This document shows, piece by piece, positions 17,140-26,662 of a stretch of 64,000 nt of DNA. The notes beneath the pieces are model-generated. The model was not told where the DNA came from, searched no databases, and saw nothing but the letters and a program-made list of their open reading frames with translations. The DNA comes from Jeongeupia chitinilytica. GTDB lineage: Bacteria; Pseudomonadota; Gammaproteobacteria; Burkholderiales; Chitinibacteraceae. Both the position numbers and the translations under genes were made by a program. The stretch is taken from contig NZ_BMYO01000008.1 in NCBI RefSeq assembly GCF_014652315.1, positions 124,001 through 188,000 on the forward strand. Direction: 5' to 3'. Each line of letters starts with the position of its first letter. The first letter of the stretch is position 1.

Positions 17140-18230
17140 GACTGCTGTTCGTCGTACGGGATCTCGGTCTCGGCGGGGTAGAGCGCTGCGTCGTGCTGGT
17201 GGGCAGCTGGCTGGCGGCGCACGGTTTCGAGGTCTCTGTCGCAATGATGGGCGGTAGCCGCAATCTCTGGGGGACACGCAGCGCGGCCCTGAACATTGTC
17301 GACCTGTCCGGTACCTGGCACCCGAAAAAACCGTGGACGTGGCCGGCCGGCTGGGGCGCTTTGCGGGGTCTGGCCAGACGGCATGACGTCGTGATCGCTG
17401 CGACGTTCCTGATGCCCCTGTACATCACCTGGGCAGCGACGCGGGGTCTGGGCAAGCGAGTCCTCGGCTGGGTGCACGGCCCGCTGTTCGAGGTCGACGA
17501 GCGTGCGCGGATGAACCCCATCCATCGCCGCGCCTGCCAGTTCATTTACCGGCGGCTGGGCGAGCTGGTGTTCGTGTCAGCCCATGCGCGCGACTCGATG
17601 TCGAAATGGCTCGCTACGGAGCCGGGGCAGGGTGTGCCGCCCGGCTGGCGGGTGATCCCGAATTTCGTCGAAGCGCAGCCGTTGCGGCCGGCCGGGCTGC
17701 CGCATCGGCCGGCACGGCTGCTTTTCGTCGGCCGGGTGGCCGAGGAGAAGCAGCCGGCATTGTGGCTCGACGCACTCGTCGCGCTGGCGAATGCGGGCCA
17801 TGCAGCAACGCTGACCGTTGTCGGCGACGGTCCCTTGCTGCCGTGGCTCGAGGACGAAGCGGCGCGGCGTGGCCTCGTCGACCGGCTGATCGTCGCCGGC
17901 CGGCAGGACGACGTCGGTCCGTGGCTGGCGAATGCCGACTGGCTGTTGCTGACGTCGCTGTTCGAAGGCTGCCCGCTGGTCGTGCTCGAGGCGATGCAGG
18001 CCGGCTTGCCGGTGGTGTCGACACGGGCCGGCGGCGTGTACGAGCTGTTTGCCGGGCGCGATGTCGATTTCGTCACGGCCGAACCCACCGGCGCGGCGCT
18101 GGCCGCGCTGATCGTCGCCCAGGCGCCGCACCACGCCGAGCTGGCCGCCTGGCTGCGCCAGCGCAGCGAGGCCTACAGTCCGGACGCGCTCGGTGCGCGC
18201 TGGCTGCAATTGCTGGAACACCCCCAATGA
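17136..18230 (+). CDS. Glycosyltransferase family 4
   Basis: A 364-residue retaining GT-B enzyme. The N-terminal domain opens with RLLFVVRDLGLGGVERCVV, the usual acceptor-side glycine loop. The C-terminal domain begins near residue 185 with RLLFVGRVAEEKQP and carries the donor-binding signature FEGCPLVVLEAMQAGLPVV near residue 275. It has 4-nt ATGA overlaps with both neighbours. Donor and acceptor are unknown. Confidence 0.9.
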   Translation: MRLLFVVRDLGLGGVERCVVLVGSWLAAHGFEVSVAMMGGSRNLWGTRSAALNIVDLSGTWHPKKPWTWPAGWGALRGLARRHDVVIAATFLMPLYITWAATRGLGKRVLGWVHGPLFEVDERARMNPIHRRACQFIYRRLGELVFVSAHARDSMSKWLATEPGQGVPPGWRVIPNFVEAQPLRPAGLPHRPARLLFVGRVAEEKQPALWLDALVALANAGHAATLTVVGDGPLLPWLEDEAARRGLVDRLIVAGRQDDVGPWLANADWLLLTSLFEGCPLVVLEAMQAGLPVVSTRAGGVYELFAGRDVDFVTAEPTGAALAALIVAQAPHHAELAAWLRQRSEAYSPDALGARWLQLLEHPQ

Positions 18231-19045
18231 ACAGACCGGCAAACCGCGTTGCGCTGCTGATTCCGCACTACAACAATCCGCAGGGGCTGGTCGCGTCGCT
18301 GGGCTCGATCGGCGAGGCCGAGACGGTCGATGTCATCGTGGTCGACGACGGCAGTACGCGCGCGCGTATCGACGAAGCGGCGTGCCGCGCCGCTTTCCGT
18401 GCCCGCGGCGGAGTGGTGTTCCTCTATCTGCCACAGAACCGGGGCATCGAGCACGCACTCAACACCGGACTGCAGCACATCGTCGATGCCGGCTATGCGT
18501 TTGCCGCCCGGCTCGATTGCGACGATCTGGCCATGCCGGACCGCTTTGCCAGGCAGCTTGCGTTTCTCGACGCGCACCCCGACGTCGCGCTGCTCGGCAG
18601 CGCCGTGACCTTCTTCGATGCGTCGGGCGACCGCTTTACCGTGCAGCAGCCGCAGACGCACGAGGCCATCGTGCTGCAGATGCACGACGACAACGCCTTC
18701 ACCCATCCTGCGGTGATGTTCCGGACCAGCGCGGTGCGCGAGATCGGCCTGTATCCGACCGACTGCCGTGCCGCCGAGGATTTCGCCTATTTCTGGCGCT
18801 TCGTCGCCCGCTACCGCACTGCCAACCTCGCCGAGGTGCTGACGAAGAGCGAATACAACGACGCCGGCATTTCGATGAGCAAGCGGCGGGTGCAGCAGGC
18901 CGCGCGGTTGAAACTGCTGTGGCGCCATTTCGACTGGACGCCGCGCTCGGCGTTGAAAATGGCCAAGGCGCTGACCTCGCTCATTCTCCCTTTAGCCGCT
19001 GCCCGTACAATCAAACGTCTCATTGGGCGCAAGAACTGGTCATGA
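18227..19045 (+). CDS. Glycosyltransferase family 2, first copy of a tandem pair
   Basis: A 272-residue GT-A enzyme with LLIPHYNNPQGLVASL at the N terminus, IVVDDGSTR, LPQNRGIEHALN, and the metal motif ARLDCDDLAMPDRF near residue 100. FTHPAVMF and AAEDFAYFWRF mark the acceptor side. It is a clear paralogue of the next gene. Both are 819 nt long and align throughout. This copy keeps the standard acidic DXD residues. The end overlaps the second copy by 4 nt. Confidence 0.9.
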   Translation: MNRPANRVALLIPHYNNPQGLVASLGSIGEAETVDVIVVDDGSTRARIDEAACRAAFRARGGVVFLYLPQNRGIEHALNTGLQHIVDAGYAFAARLDCDDLAMPDRFARQLAFLDAHPDVALLGSAVTFFDASGDRFTVQQPQTHEAIVLQMHDDNAFTHPAVMFRTSAVREIGLYPTDCRAAEDFAYFWRFVARYRTANLAEVLTKSEYNDAGISMSKRRVQQAARLKLLWRHFDWTPRSALKMAKALTSLILPLAAARTIKRLIGRKNWS

Positions 19046-19860
19046 ACGACACGCAAAACCGGCTGATCTGCCTGATTCCGCATTACAACAATCCCGAGGC
19101 GCTGGTTGCCTCGCTGGCGTCGATCGGCGCGAACGAGGTGTGCGACGTGCTGGTCGTCGACGACGGCAGCACCCGTGCGCCGATCGACGTCGCCGCCTGC
19201 AAGACGGCCTTTGTCGCGCAGGGCACGCTGCGCTTCCTGAACCTGCCGCAGAACCGGGGCATCGAGCATGCGCTGAATGCCGGGCTCGAATGGATACGCG
19301 CGCGCGGTTACGAACTGGTCGCCCGGCTCGATTGCGGCGACCGCAACGTGGCCGACCGGTTTGCGCGGCAGACCGCCTTTCTCGACGCACATCCGGCGGT
19401 GATGCTGCTCGGGGGGGCTGCCGAGTTCGTCACGCCGCAAGGCGACGTCCAGTACGTGCTGCGCCATCCGCAGTCGCACGCCGAGATCGCCCGGACGATG
19501 CGGTCCAATTCGGCCTTCGTCCACCCGGCCGTGATGTACCGCGTCGCGGCGCTGGCCGAAACCGGCCTGTATCCGCTCGACACGCCGGCGGCCGAGGATT
19601 ACGCGCTGTTCTGGCAGTTCGTTGTGCGTTTCCAGACCGCCAACCTGTCCGAGGTGCTGATCCGCTACGAGCTCGACCCCGGCGGCATTTCGCTGTCGAA
19701 GCGCAACAGGCAGTTGAAGAGCCGCTTGCTGGTGCAGCGCCGGCATTCGGACGGCAGCCTGGGCGCGCTGAAGGGCATCGCGCGCACCTATGCGCTGCTG
19801 CTGGTACCGGCCGGGCTGATCGGCCGCATCAAGACCGCGTTGCGGCGGGGGCGGACATGA
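19042..19860 (+). CDS. Glycosyltransferase family 2, second copy with altered DXD motif
   Basis: A 272-residue paralogue of the preceding gene that shares LIPHYNNPEALVASL, VVDDGSTRAPID, LPQNRGIEHALN and AAEDYALFWQF. At the metal site it reads ARLDCGDRNVADRF, with glycine where the first copy has the second aspartate of DXD. The enzyme may bind metal differently, use another donor, or have lost catalysis. The reading frame is intact and the flanking motifs are conserved, so it is not a decaying pseudogene. It overlaps both neighbours by 4 nt. Confidence 0.9.
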   Translation: MNDTQNRLICLIPHYNNPEALVASLASIGANEVCDVLVVDDGSTRAPIDVAACKTAFVAQGTLRFLNLPQNRGIEHALNAGLEWIRARGYELVARLDCGDRNVADRFARQTAFLDAHPAVMLLGGAAEFVTPQGDVQYVLRHPQSHAEIARTMRSNSAFVHPAVMYRVAALAETGLYPLDTPAAEDYALFWQFVVRFQTANLSEVLIRYELDPGGISLSKRNRQLKSRLLVQRRHSDGSLGALKGIARTYALLLVPAGLIGRIKTALRRGRT

Positions 19861-20936
19861 GCCGCATCGTGCATGTGGTCGAATCGTTCGGCGGTGGCAC
19901 GCTGTCCATGCTCTGCGCGTTCGCCAACCGGCAGGCGCAGGACGGTCATGCGGTGACGGTGATTCACAGCGTGCGCGAGGAAACGCCGGACAACTGGCCG
20001 GCGCTGTTCGATACGCGCATCCGTTTCATCCAGCTGCCGATGCAGCGGGCGATCCATCCGCTCAACGACTGGCGTGCGGGCAGGGCGCTGGCGCGCTGGC
20101 TGGCCGAACTCGGGCCCGATGTCGTCCACCTGCATTCGAGCAAGGCCGGCGCGCTGGGCCGGATCGCCAGTCTGTTCGTGCGCGGGCCGCGTTACTTCTT
20201 TTCGCCGCACGGCCTGTCCTTCCTGCAACGCGCCGAAGGCCAGCTGAAGAACACCGTGTTTCTCGTGCTGGAAAAGCTGCTGGCACACACATCGGTGACG
20301 GCGATCGCCTGCTCGCACTCGGAAGCCGGCGAAATCCGCCGCCACCTGACGCCGCGCGTTGCCGTGGTCGAAAATGCCGTCGACGTGGATGCGGTGCCAC
20401 GGGCCGTTGGTAACCGTGGCGTGGTCCGGATCGGTACCGTCGGGCGTGTTGCGCTGGCGCGCAACCCGGAGCTGTTTGCCGAGGTCGCGACGCGGCTGAA
20501 ACAGCACGGTGTCGAGTTCGTCTGGATCGGCGGCGGCGACCCGGCCGGCGAGGCGGCGCTGCGCGCGGCCGGTGTCAGCGTGCTGGGCTGGCTGCCCCGC
20601 GCCGACGCACTGGCGGCACTGGCGACGCTCGACGTCTATATCCAGACCAGCCGCTGGGAAGGCCTGCCGGTCGCCGTGATCGAAGCGATGGCCGCAGGCC
20701 TGCCGGTGGTGGCGACCGACGTTGTCGGCAACCGCGATCTGGTGCGCAACGGTGACAACGGCTATCTGGTGAACGATGCGGCCGGATTTGCCGAACGGCT
20801 GGTGCCGCTGATCGCCGACGCGGCGGAGCGCCGTGCCATCGGCGCGCGTGCGCGCAGCTTCGTGGCCGCCCACTATTCGCTCGATACGATGATGAGCACC
20901 CTTTACGACGTTTACGGAATTCCCGAGCATGGATAA
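19857..20936 (+). CDS. Glycosyltransferase family 4
   Basis: A 359-residue GT-B enzyme with the N-terminal phrase RIVHVVESFGGGTLSML, the conserved VVHLHSSKAGALGRIAS near residue 85, FSPHGLSF, and the C-terminal donor site TSRWEGLPVAVIEAMAAGLP near residue 265. This pattern is common in enzymes encoded beside WbaP/WcaJ-type transferases that act early in unit assembly, which fits its place directly before that gene. It overlaps the initiating transferase gene by 8 nt. Confidence 0.9.
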   Translation: MSRIVHVVESFGGGTLSMLCAFANRQAQDGHAVTVIHSVREETPDNWPALFDTRIRFIQLPMQRAIHPLNDWRAGRALARWLAELGPDVVHLHSSKAGALGRIASLFVRGPRYFFSPHGLSFLQRAEGQLKNTVFLVLEKLLAHTSVTAIACSHSEAGEIRRHLTPRVAVVENAVDVDAVPRAVGNRGVVRIGTVGRVALARNPELFAEVATRLKQHGVEFVWIGGGDPAGEAALRAAGVSVLGWLPRADALAALATLDVYIQTSRWEGLPVAVIEAMAAGLPVVATDVVGNRDLVRNGDNGYLVNDAAGFAERLVPLIADAAERRAIGARARSFVAAHYSLDTMMSTLYDVYGIPEHG

Positions 20937-22386
20937 GCATCGCCAGCCCGAACGCGCCAAGCCTTGGCTCGCCCTTGCCGACTTCGCCGCGCTGGCGGCG
21001 GGCTTTGCCGTCGCGATCGGCCTGCTGTACGTGTTCCGCTATCACCGGATCGGCAGCGGGCTGATGCTGTGGTGGACGTGGGAAGGCAAGCAGCAGGGGC
21101 AGGCCTTCCTGCTGCTTGCCGGACTGTCGGTGGCCAACTTCTGGTGGCGAGGCCATTACAGCGTGCGCCTGCCGTTCTGGGACGAGTTGCTGGAAACCTG
21201 CCGCTGGCTGCTGCTCGCCGCGCTGTTGAACGGCATGGTCGTGCTGCTCGGCAAGTTCACCGTGTCGCGTTTTCTGTGGCCGGTGTCGTGGGGGCTGGCG
21301 CTGGTGCTGGTGCCGTGGTTCCGCGCGCTGATGCGGGACTGGCTGCTCAAGCAGGGCGTCTGGCAACTGCCGACGGTGATCATCGGCGCCGGCAGCAACG
21401 CGGTCGAAGCATTCCGGGCAATGATGAGCGAGAAGCAGCTCGGCTTCCGGGTCAAGGCGCTGGTGTCGGTCGATCGCGATGCGCCGGACGAGATCGCCGT
21501 CGACGACCGGCATGTGCTGCGTGTGGTCAAGCTCGACGCCGACAGCCTGATCCCGTGGCTCGAGCAGGAAGGCCGTCCGCATGTGGCGATCGCCGTCGAT
21601 ACCGACGAGCTGCGCGCGCTCGAAGGACCGATCGAGCAGCTGAGCCTGCGCTACAAGCACCTGCACATCATTCCGCCGGTCGCCGGGCTGCCGCTGTTCG
21701 GCGTCGTGCCGCACCATTTCTTCAGTCACGAAGTGCTGTTGCTGCGGGTCAGCAACAACCTGATGGTCTGGCCGCTGACCCTGCTCAAGCGTGCGTTCGA
21801 CCTGTTCGGTGCGACGGTCGGGCTGCTGCTGCTGTCGCCGCTGTTCGCCTACGCGGCGTTGCAGATCAAGCGTCAGGGCGGTCCCGGCGCGGTCTTCTTC
21901 GGTCACGTGCGCATCGGCATGAACGGCGTGCCGTTCAAGTGCTGGAAATTCCGCACCATGGTGCACAACAGCCAGGAAGTGCTCGACAGGCTGCTCGCGT
22001 CCGACCCCGAGGCGCGGGCCGAGTGGGACAAGGACTTCAAGCTGAAGAACGACCCGCGCGTCACCCGCATCGGCGCCTTCCTCAGGAAGACCAGCCTCGA
22101 CGAGATTCCGCAGCTGTGGAACGTGATCAAGGGCGAAATGAGCCTCGTCGGTCCGCGCCCGGTGATCGAAGCCGAGCTCGAACGCTATGGCGACAAGGTC
22201 GATTTCTACCTCGAGGCGCGGCCGGGCCTGACCGGGCTGTGGCAGGTGTCCGGTCGCAATGATACGACCTATGCCGAGCGGGTGGCGCTCGATGCCTGGT
22301 ACGTCAAGAACTGGAACCTGTGGTACGACATCGCCATTGTCTGCAAGACCATCAAGACGGTTGTTACAGGCCGGGGCGCGTACTGA
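20929..22386 (+). CDS. Undecaprenyl-phosphate sugar phosphotransferase (WbaP-like)
   Basis: A 485-residue polyisoprenyl-phosphate hexose-1-phosphate transferase that starts repeat-unit synthesis by loading a sugar phosphate on undecaprenyl phosphate. Several N-terminal helices are followed by a soluble middle domain. The catalytic C-terminal third has KCWKFRTMVHNS, TRIGAFLRKTSLDEIPQLWN, MSLVGPRPV and PGLTGLWQVSGRN. The length and middle domain resemble WbaP (galactose-1-phosphate) more than short PglC-type enzymes. galE nearby supports galactose, but glucose is possible. It is the last gene of the operon; argA follows after 52 nt. Confidence 0.92.
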   Translation: MDKHRQPERAKPWLALADFAALAAGFAVAIGLLYVFRYHRIGSGLMLWWTWEGKQQGQAFLLLAGLSVANFWWRGHYSVRLPFWDELLETCRWLLLAALLNGMVVLLGKFTVSRFLWPVSWGLALVLVPWFRALMRDWLLKQGVWQLPTVIIGAGSNAVEAFRAMMSEKQLGFRVKALVSVDRDAPDEIAVDDRHVLRVVKLDADSLIPWLEQEGRPHVAIAVDTDELRALEGPIEQLSLRYKHLHIIPPVAGLPLFGVVPHHFFSHEVLLLRVSNNLMVWPLTLLKRAFDLFGATVGLLLLSPLFAYAALQIKRQGGPGAVFFGHVRIGMNGVPFKCWKFRTMVHNSQEVLDRLLASDPEARAEWDKDFKLKNDPRVTRIGAFLRKTSLDEIPQLWNVIKGEMSLVGPRPVIEAELERYGDKVDFYLEARPGLTGLWQVSGRNDTTYAERVALDAWYVKNWNLWYDIAIVCKTIKTVVTGRGAY

Positions 22387-22438
22387 CGGTATGATCGGCC
22401 CGTAAATCCAACCCCAAGCCAAGGAGCGTTTCGCACGC

Positions 22439-23755
22439 ATGGATACCCCCGCCTTTGTGCAATGGTGCCGTCAGGCGGCGCCGTACATCCACGCATTCCG
22501 TGGCCGGACCTTCGTCATCGCCCTCGGCGGTGAAGTGGTCCGCGACGGGCGATTCTCGACGCTGACCTATGACATCAACCTGCTGGCCAGCCTCGGCGTC
22601 CGGCTGGTCGTCGTGCACGGCGCCCGTCCGCAGATCGATGCGCGCGTGCAGGAAAAGGGGCTGGAGCTCGATTACCACAAGGGCGTGCGGGTCACCGACA
22701 GCGTGACGCTCGAATGCGCAATGCAGGCGATCGGCCAGGTACGGGTCGAGATCGAATCGATGCTGTCGATGGCGATGGCGAACTCGCCGATGGCCAATGC
22801 CGACATCCGCGTGTCGGCCGGCAACTTCATCACTGCGCAGCCGATGGGCGTGCGCGACGGCATCGACCTGCAGTACACCGGCGAAGTGCGCAAGGTCGAT
22901 ACCACGGCGCTGAACTACCGGCTCGACGACGGCGAACTGGTGTTGCTGTCGACGCTCGGTTACTCGCCGACCGGCGAGATCTTCAACCTGACGCTCGAGG
23001 ACGTCGCCACCAGCGCGGCGATCGCGCTCAAGGCCGACAAGCTGCTGTTCATGTTCGGCCACGACGGTGTCGTCGATCTGGCCGGCGAGCTGCTGCACGA
23101 GCTGACGGCGCTCGAGGCCGACCAGTTCCTCGCCGCCCATCCCGAGGTCAACGAGGACATCCGCCTCTATCTGCCGTGCGCGGCGCGCGCGGTGCGCCGC
23201 GGCGTGAAGCGGGCGCACCTGATCAACCATTCGCTCGACGGCGCGCTGCTGATGGAGCTGTTCACCCACGACGGCGTCGGCACCATGGTGTCGCGCGAGT
23301 CGCTGGAAACGCTGCGCGAAGCGACGATCGACGACGTCGGCGGCATGCTGCTGCTGATCGAGCCGCTTGAAGACGCCGGCGTGCTGGTCTTCCGGGGCCG
23401 CGAGCTGATCGAGCGGGAAATCCACCGCTATTCGGTGCTCGAGCACGACGGCAAGATCGTCGGTTGCGTGGCGATCCATCCGTTCGCCGACAGCCGCATG
23501 GCCGAGATGGCCTGTCTGGTCATCCACCCTGAATACCGCGATGAAGACCGTGGCGCGCAGTTGCTGCATCATGTCGAACAGCGGGCACGCTCGCTGGGCA
23601 TGACCAAGCTGTTCGCGCTGACCACGCGGACCAGCCACTGGTTCGTCGAGCGCGGATTTGCACAGGCGTCGATCGACGATTTACCGATCGAGAAGAAGCG
23701 CCTTTACAATTACCAGCGCCGCTCCAAGGTTTTCATCAAGTCGCTCAAGAGCTAG
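22439..23755 (+). CDS. argA: Amino-acid N-acetyltransferase (N-acetylglutamate synthase)
   Basis: A 438-residue enzyme for the first step of arginine synthesis, acetyl-CoA plus glutamate to N-acetylglutamate. The N-terminal two-thirds is an amino-acid-kinase-like regulatory domain (FVIALGGEVV, LVVVHGARPQI) where arginine feedback acts in the family. The last 150 residues are a GNAT domain with AEMACLVIHPEYRDEDRGAQ and SHWFVERGFAQ. AAGGAG at 22421-22426 is a rather distant ribosome site (12 nt). Length and two-domain form match classical ArgA. Confidence 0.95.
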   Translation: MDTPAFVQWCRQAAPYIHAFRGRTFVIALGGEVVRDGRFSTLTYDINLLASLGVRLVVVHGARPQIDARVQEKGLELDYHKGVRVTDSVTLECAMQAIGQVRVEIESMLSMAMANSPMANADIRVSAGNFITAQPMGVRDGIDLQYTGEVRKVDTTALNYRLDDGELVLLSTLGYSPTGEIFNLTLEDVATSAAIALKADKLLFMFGHDGVVDLAGELLHELTALEADQFLAAHPEVNEDIRLYLPCAARAVRRGVKRAHLINHSLDGALLMELFTHDGVGTMVSRESLETLREATIDDVGGMLLLIEPLEDAGVLVFRGRELIEREIHRYSVLEHDGKIVGCVAIHPFADSRMAEMACLVIHPEYRDEDRGAQLLHHVEQRARSLGMTKLFALTTRTSHWFVERGFAQASIDDLPIEKKRLYNYQRRSKVFIKSLKS

Positions 23756-23795
23756 CGACTGGCCCGGTGCGGCGTTCTTTTGATTCAGGGAAAGA

Positions 23796-26234
23796 ATGCG
23801 GCTGTCCGTTCCGCCTTTCATGCGCACCCTGCGCGGTCGCGTTCTGCTTGCATGCGCGGTGATCCAGCTCGTCGTACTGGCGCTGGTGATGTCCAACACC
23901 TCGCGTCTCTGGCACGACACCGTGCGGCAGGCGCTCGGCGTGCGCATCAACGCGCTGTCGCAGCTGTTCGATGCAACGCTGGAGCCGGCGCTCGCGCGCA
24001 ATCCGGCCGACGCAGTCCGCGTCCTCGATTCGCTGCAGTCGGTCGACGGCATCAACTACATGGTGCTGACGCGCGCCGACGGCACGCCGGTCGCCGCACG
24101 CGGCTGGCCCGCGGGCAAGCCTTTGCCGAAGGCCGACACGCTCTCTGCCGGCCATCCGGTCGGTACCGAGGTTCACGCGATCGCGCGGATCGGCAGCGAC
24201 GATGCGCCGCTGGGCGAACTGCATTACGGCGTCTCGACGCTGCCGTGGTATTCGTCGATCGGTGCGCTCAGCGTCCAGAACGCCTTCATCCTGGCCATCG
24301 GTCTGCTGTCGACGCTGACACTGGTGACCTGGCTGATCCGCTGGCTGACGCGGGCGCTGAACCGGCTCATCGACGGCGCTGCCGATCCCTACCATTTCGT
24401 CCCGCTGCCGGTACCGGGCGACAGTGCCGAACTGGCGCTGCTGACCCGGCGTTTCAACGACATGGGCGAGGCCGTGCGCGGGCGCTTCCAGGAGCTGGCC
24501 GATGCGCGCCAGCGCGGCGAGGCGCATCTGGCGCTCGCCGAAACCGAGCGCGCCCGCCTGACCGCGCTGCTGGCCGCGATGCGTTTCGGCGTACTGTTCG
24601 TCGACAACGACAATCGCGTCGTCTTCCACAATCCGGCGTTCTGCGCACTGTGGGGCATCACCGAGGCCGAGCAGACGGGCCAGCCGGCCGACGAGGTGTT
24701 GCTGCGGGCGACCAACCGGCCGATCGATCTGCTGGCCCACCACCGTTTCGACATGCCGTCCGACCATTTGCGGGTCGACTTCGGCGAGCTGACCATGAAC
24801 GACGGCCGCATCCTCACCCAGCAGTGCTACCGCGTCGCCGAACGCGACGGCAGCATCAGCGGCCGGATGTGGCTGTACGAGGACGTGACCCAGGCCCGCC
24901 AGCTGGCCGAGCGCATGGTCAACCTGGCCGAGCGCGATGCACTGACCGGCCTCTACAACCGCCACCGCTTCCAGGAAGAAATCGAACGGATGGTGATCGA
25001 CGCCGAACGCCGCCGCGGTACCACCGCGCTGCTGTACTTCGATCTCGACGAGTTCAAGTACGTCAACGACACCTTCGGTCACGCCAGCGGTGACGAACTG
25101 CTCAAGTGCATCGCCCGCGAGGTCGGTACGCAGGTGCGCCGGCACGAACTGCTGGCGCGGCTCGGCGGCGACGAATTCGCCATCCTGCTGCCCGACTGTA
25201 CGGTGTTCGAGGTCGGCAAGCTGGCCGACCGGCTGGTCAGCCGCATTGCGCAGCTGCAGTTCTCCACCGACGGCCATGTGCTGCGGCCGTCGACGTCGAT
25301 CGGCGTGGCGCTGTATCCGCAGCACGCGAACAATGCCGCCGAACTCGTCGCCCATGCCGACGCGGCGATGTATCAGGCCAAGGCGGCCGGCAAGTCGACG
25401 TGGCGCATGTACCGCGCCGAGTCCGACACCTCGCGCATTGCGCTGACCCGGCTGTCGTGGAAGGAGCGCATCATCAATGCGCTGGAAACCGACGGCTTCG
25501 AGCTGCATTTCCAGGGCATCTACCGCACCACCGACCGCGAACTGGTGCACCTCGAAGCGCTGGTGCGGATGAAGGACGCCAGCGGCGCGCTGATCATGCC
25601 CGGTTCGTTCATTCCGCATGCCGAAAAGACCGGCAAGATTGTCGACATCGATCGCTGGGTGATCAAGCGCACGATCGAGCTGCTCGCGGCCCGGCCGAAC
25701 ATGCCGTCGATCGCGATCAACGTGTCGGGGCGTTCGTTCGACGAGCCGGAGCTGCCGGACTTCATCGGCCGCCTGCTGCGCTTGCATTGTGTCGAGCCGA
25801 CCCGGCTGCTGGTCGAGCTGACCGAAACCGCGGCGGTGTCCGACATCGGCGAGGCACAGCGTTTCATCGACGCGCTGCGCGCCACCGGCTGCACGGTCTG
25901 TCTCGACGACTTCGGCAACGGTTTCGCGTCGTTCGCCTATCTGAAACAGCTCAAGGCCGATATCCTGAAAATCGACGGGCTGTTCATCCGCGACCTGCCC
26001 AACGACGCCGACAGCCAGGTGTTCGTGCGCGGCATGGTGTCGATGGCGCGCGATCTGGGCAAGACCACCATCGCCGAGTTCGTGGAAAACGAAACGATCT
26101 ACCGGATGCTGCTGGACATGGGGGTCGACCTGGTCCAGGGCTATTACCTCGACCTGCCCAACCGCGAGCACCCGGGTTTGTTGCGCGGCCTTGAACGCCG
26201 CCGGGAGAATGACGATGTTCCACAATCCGACTGA
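23796..26234 (+). CDS. Membrane GGDEF-EAL cyclic-di-GMP protein with HAMP and PAS domains
   Basis: An 812-residue signalling protein. The first 190 residues hold two membrane helices around a periplasmic sensor. A HAMP segment follows, then a PAS domain (MRFGVLFVDNDNRVVFHN) and a GGDEF domain beginning RDALTGLYNRHRF near residue 382, with an intact LGGDEF. The EAL domain near residue 585 has LEALVRMKD, AINVSG, LVELTET, LDDFGNGF and LKIDG. Both catalytic signatures look intact. No RxxD inhibitory site precedes GGDEF. It could make or degrade cyclic-di-GMP, with the phosphodiesterase half retaining all metal ligands that I can see. Its end overlaps the next gene. Confidence 0.93.
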   Translation: MRLSVPPFMRTLRGRVLLACAVIQLVVLALVMSNTSRLWHDTVRQALGVRINALSQLFDATLEPALARNPADAVRVLDSLQSVDGINYMVLTRADGTPVAARGWPAGKPLPKADTLSAGHPVGTEVHAIARIGSDDAPLGELHYGVSTLPWYSSIGALSVQNAFILAIGLLSTLTLVTWLIRWLTRALNRLIDGAADPYHFVPLPVPGDSAELALLTRRFNDMGEAVRGRFQELADARQRGEAHLALAETERARLTALLAAMRFGVLFVDNDNRVVFHNPAFCALWGITEAEQTGQPADEVLLRATNRPIDLLAHHRFDMPSDHLRVDFGELTMNDGRILTQQCYRVAERDGSISGRMWLYEDVTQARQLAERMVNLAERDALTGLYNRHRFQEEIERMVIDAERRRGTTALLYFDLDEFKYVNDTFGHASGDELLKCIAREVGTQVRRHELLARLGGDEFAILLPDCTVFEVGKLADRLVSRIAQLQFSTDGHVLRPSTSIGVALYPQHANNAAELVAHADAAMYQAKAAGKSTWRMYRAESDTSRIALTRLSWKERIINALETDGFELHFQGIYRTTDRELVHLEALVRMKDASGALIMPGSFIPHAEKTGKIVDIDRWVIKRTIELLAARPNMPSIAINVSGRSFDEPELPDFIGRLLRLHCVEPTRLLVELTETAAVSDIGEAQRFIDALRATGCTVCLDDFGNGFASFAYLKQLKADILKIDGLFIRDLPNDADSQVFVRGMVSMARDLGKTTIAEFVENETIYRMLLDMGVDLVQGYYLDLPNREHPGLLRGLERRRENDDVPQSD

Positions 26235-26628
26235 TGCAGAGCTCCGCGATTTCCTGAGCGGCGTCCGGCGCATCGCCGTGGTCGGCCTGTCGCCGAAACG
26301 GGACCGGCCGAGTTTCCGCGTCGCCTGGTATCTGCAGGCCGAAGGCTTTTCCATCGTGCCGGTGCGACCCGGTGTCGACGACGTGCTGGGCGAGACGGCC
26401 TATCCGACCCTGGAGGACGTTCCCGGCGATGTCGACCTCGTCGACGTGTTCCGGCGCGCCGAGGAAGTCGGCGCCGTGGTCGAGGCGGCGATCTCGAAGG
26501 GGGCCCGCGGCATCTGGATCCAGTCGGGTATCATCAACGAAGCCGCTGCCGAACGCGCGCGCGACGCCGGCCTGTTCGTCGTGATGGACCGTTGCCTGAT
26601 GGTCGAACACGCACGGCTGATGGCCTGA
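26215..26628 (+). CDS. CoA-binding domain protein (YccU family)
   Basis: A 137-residue Rossmann-fold protein with IAVVGLSPKRDRPSFRVAWYLQ at the N terminus and GIWIQSGIINEAAAERARDAG, the pattern of the single-domain CoA_binding family related to succinyl-CoA synthetase. The biological role of the family is unclear. ATG 26215 is chosen because GGGAG at 26203-26207 is 7 nt upstream; ATG 26209 is too close to that site. It overlaps the GGDEF-EAL gene by 20 nt and dapF starts 34 nt later. Confidence 0.88.
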   Translation: MFHNPTDAELRDFLSGVRRIAVVGLSPKRDRPSFRVAWYLQAEGFSIVPVRPGVDDVLGETAYPTLEDVPGDVDLVDVFRRAEEVGAVVEAAISKGARGIWIQSGIINEAAAERARDAGLFVVMDRCLMVEHARLMA

Positions 26629-26662
26629 CCGGCCGTATCCCAACCCGAACGAATCCGTATTC

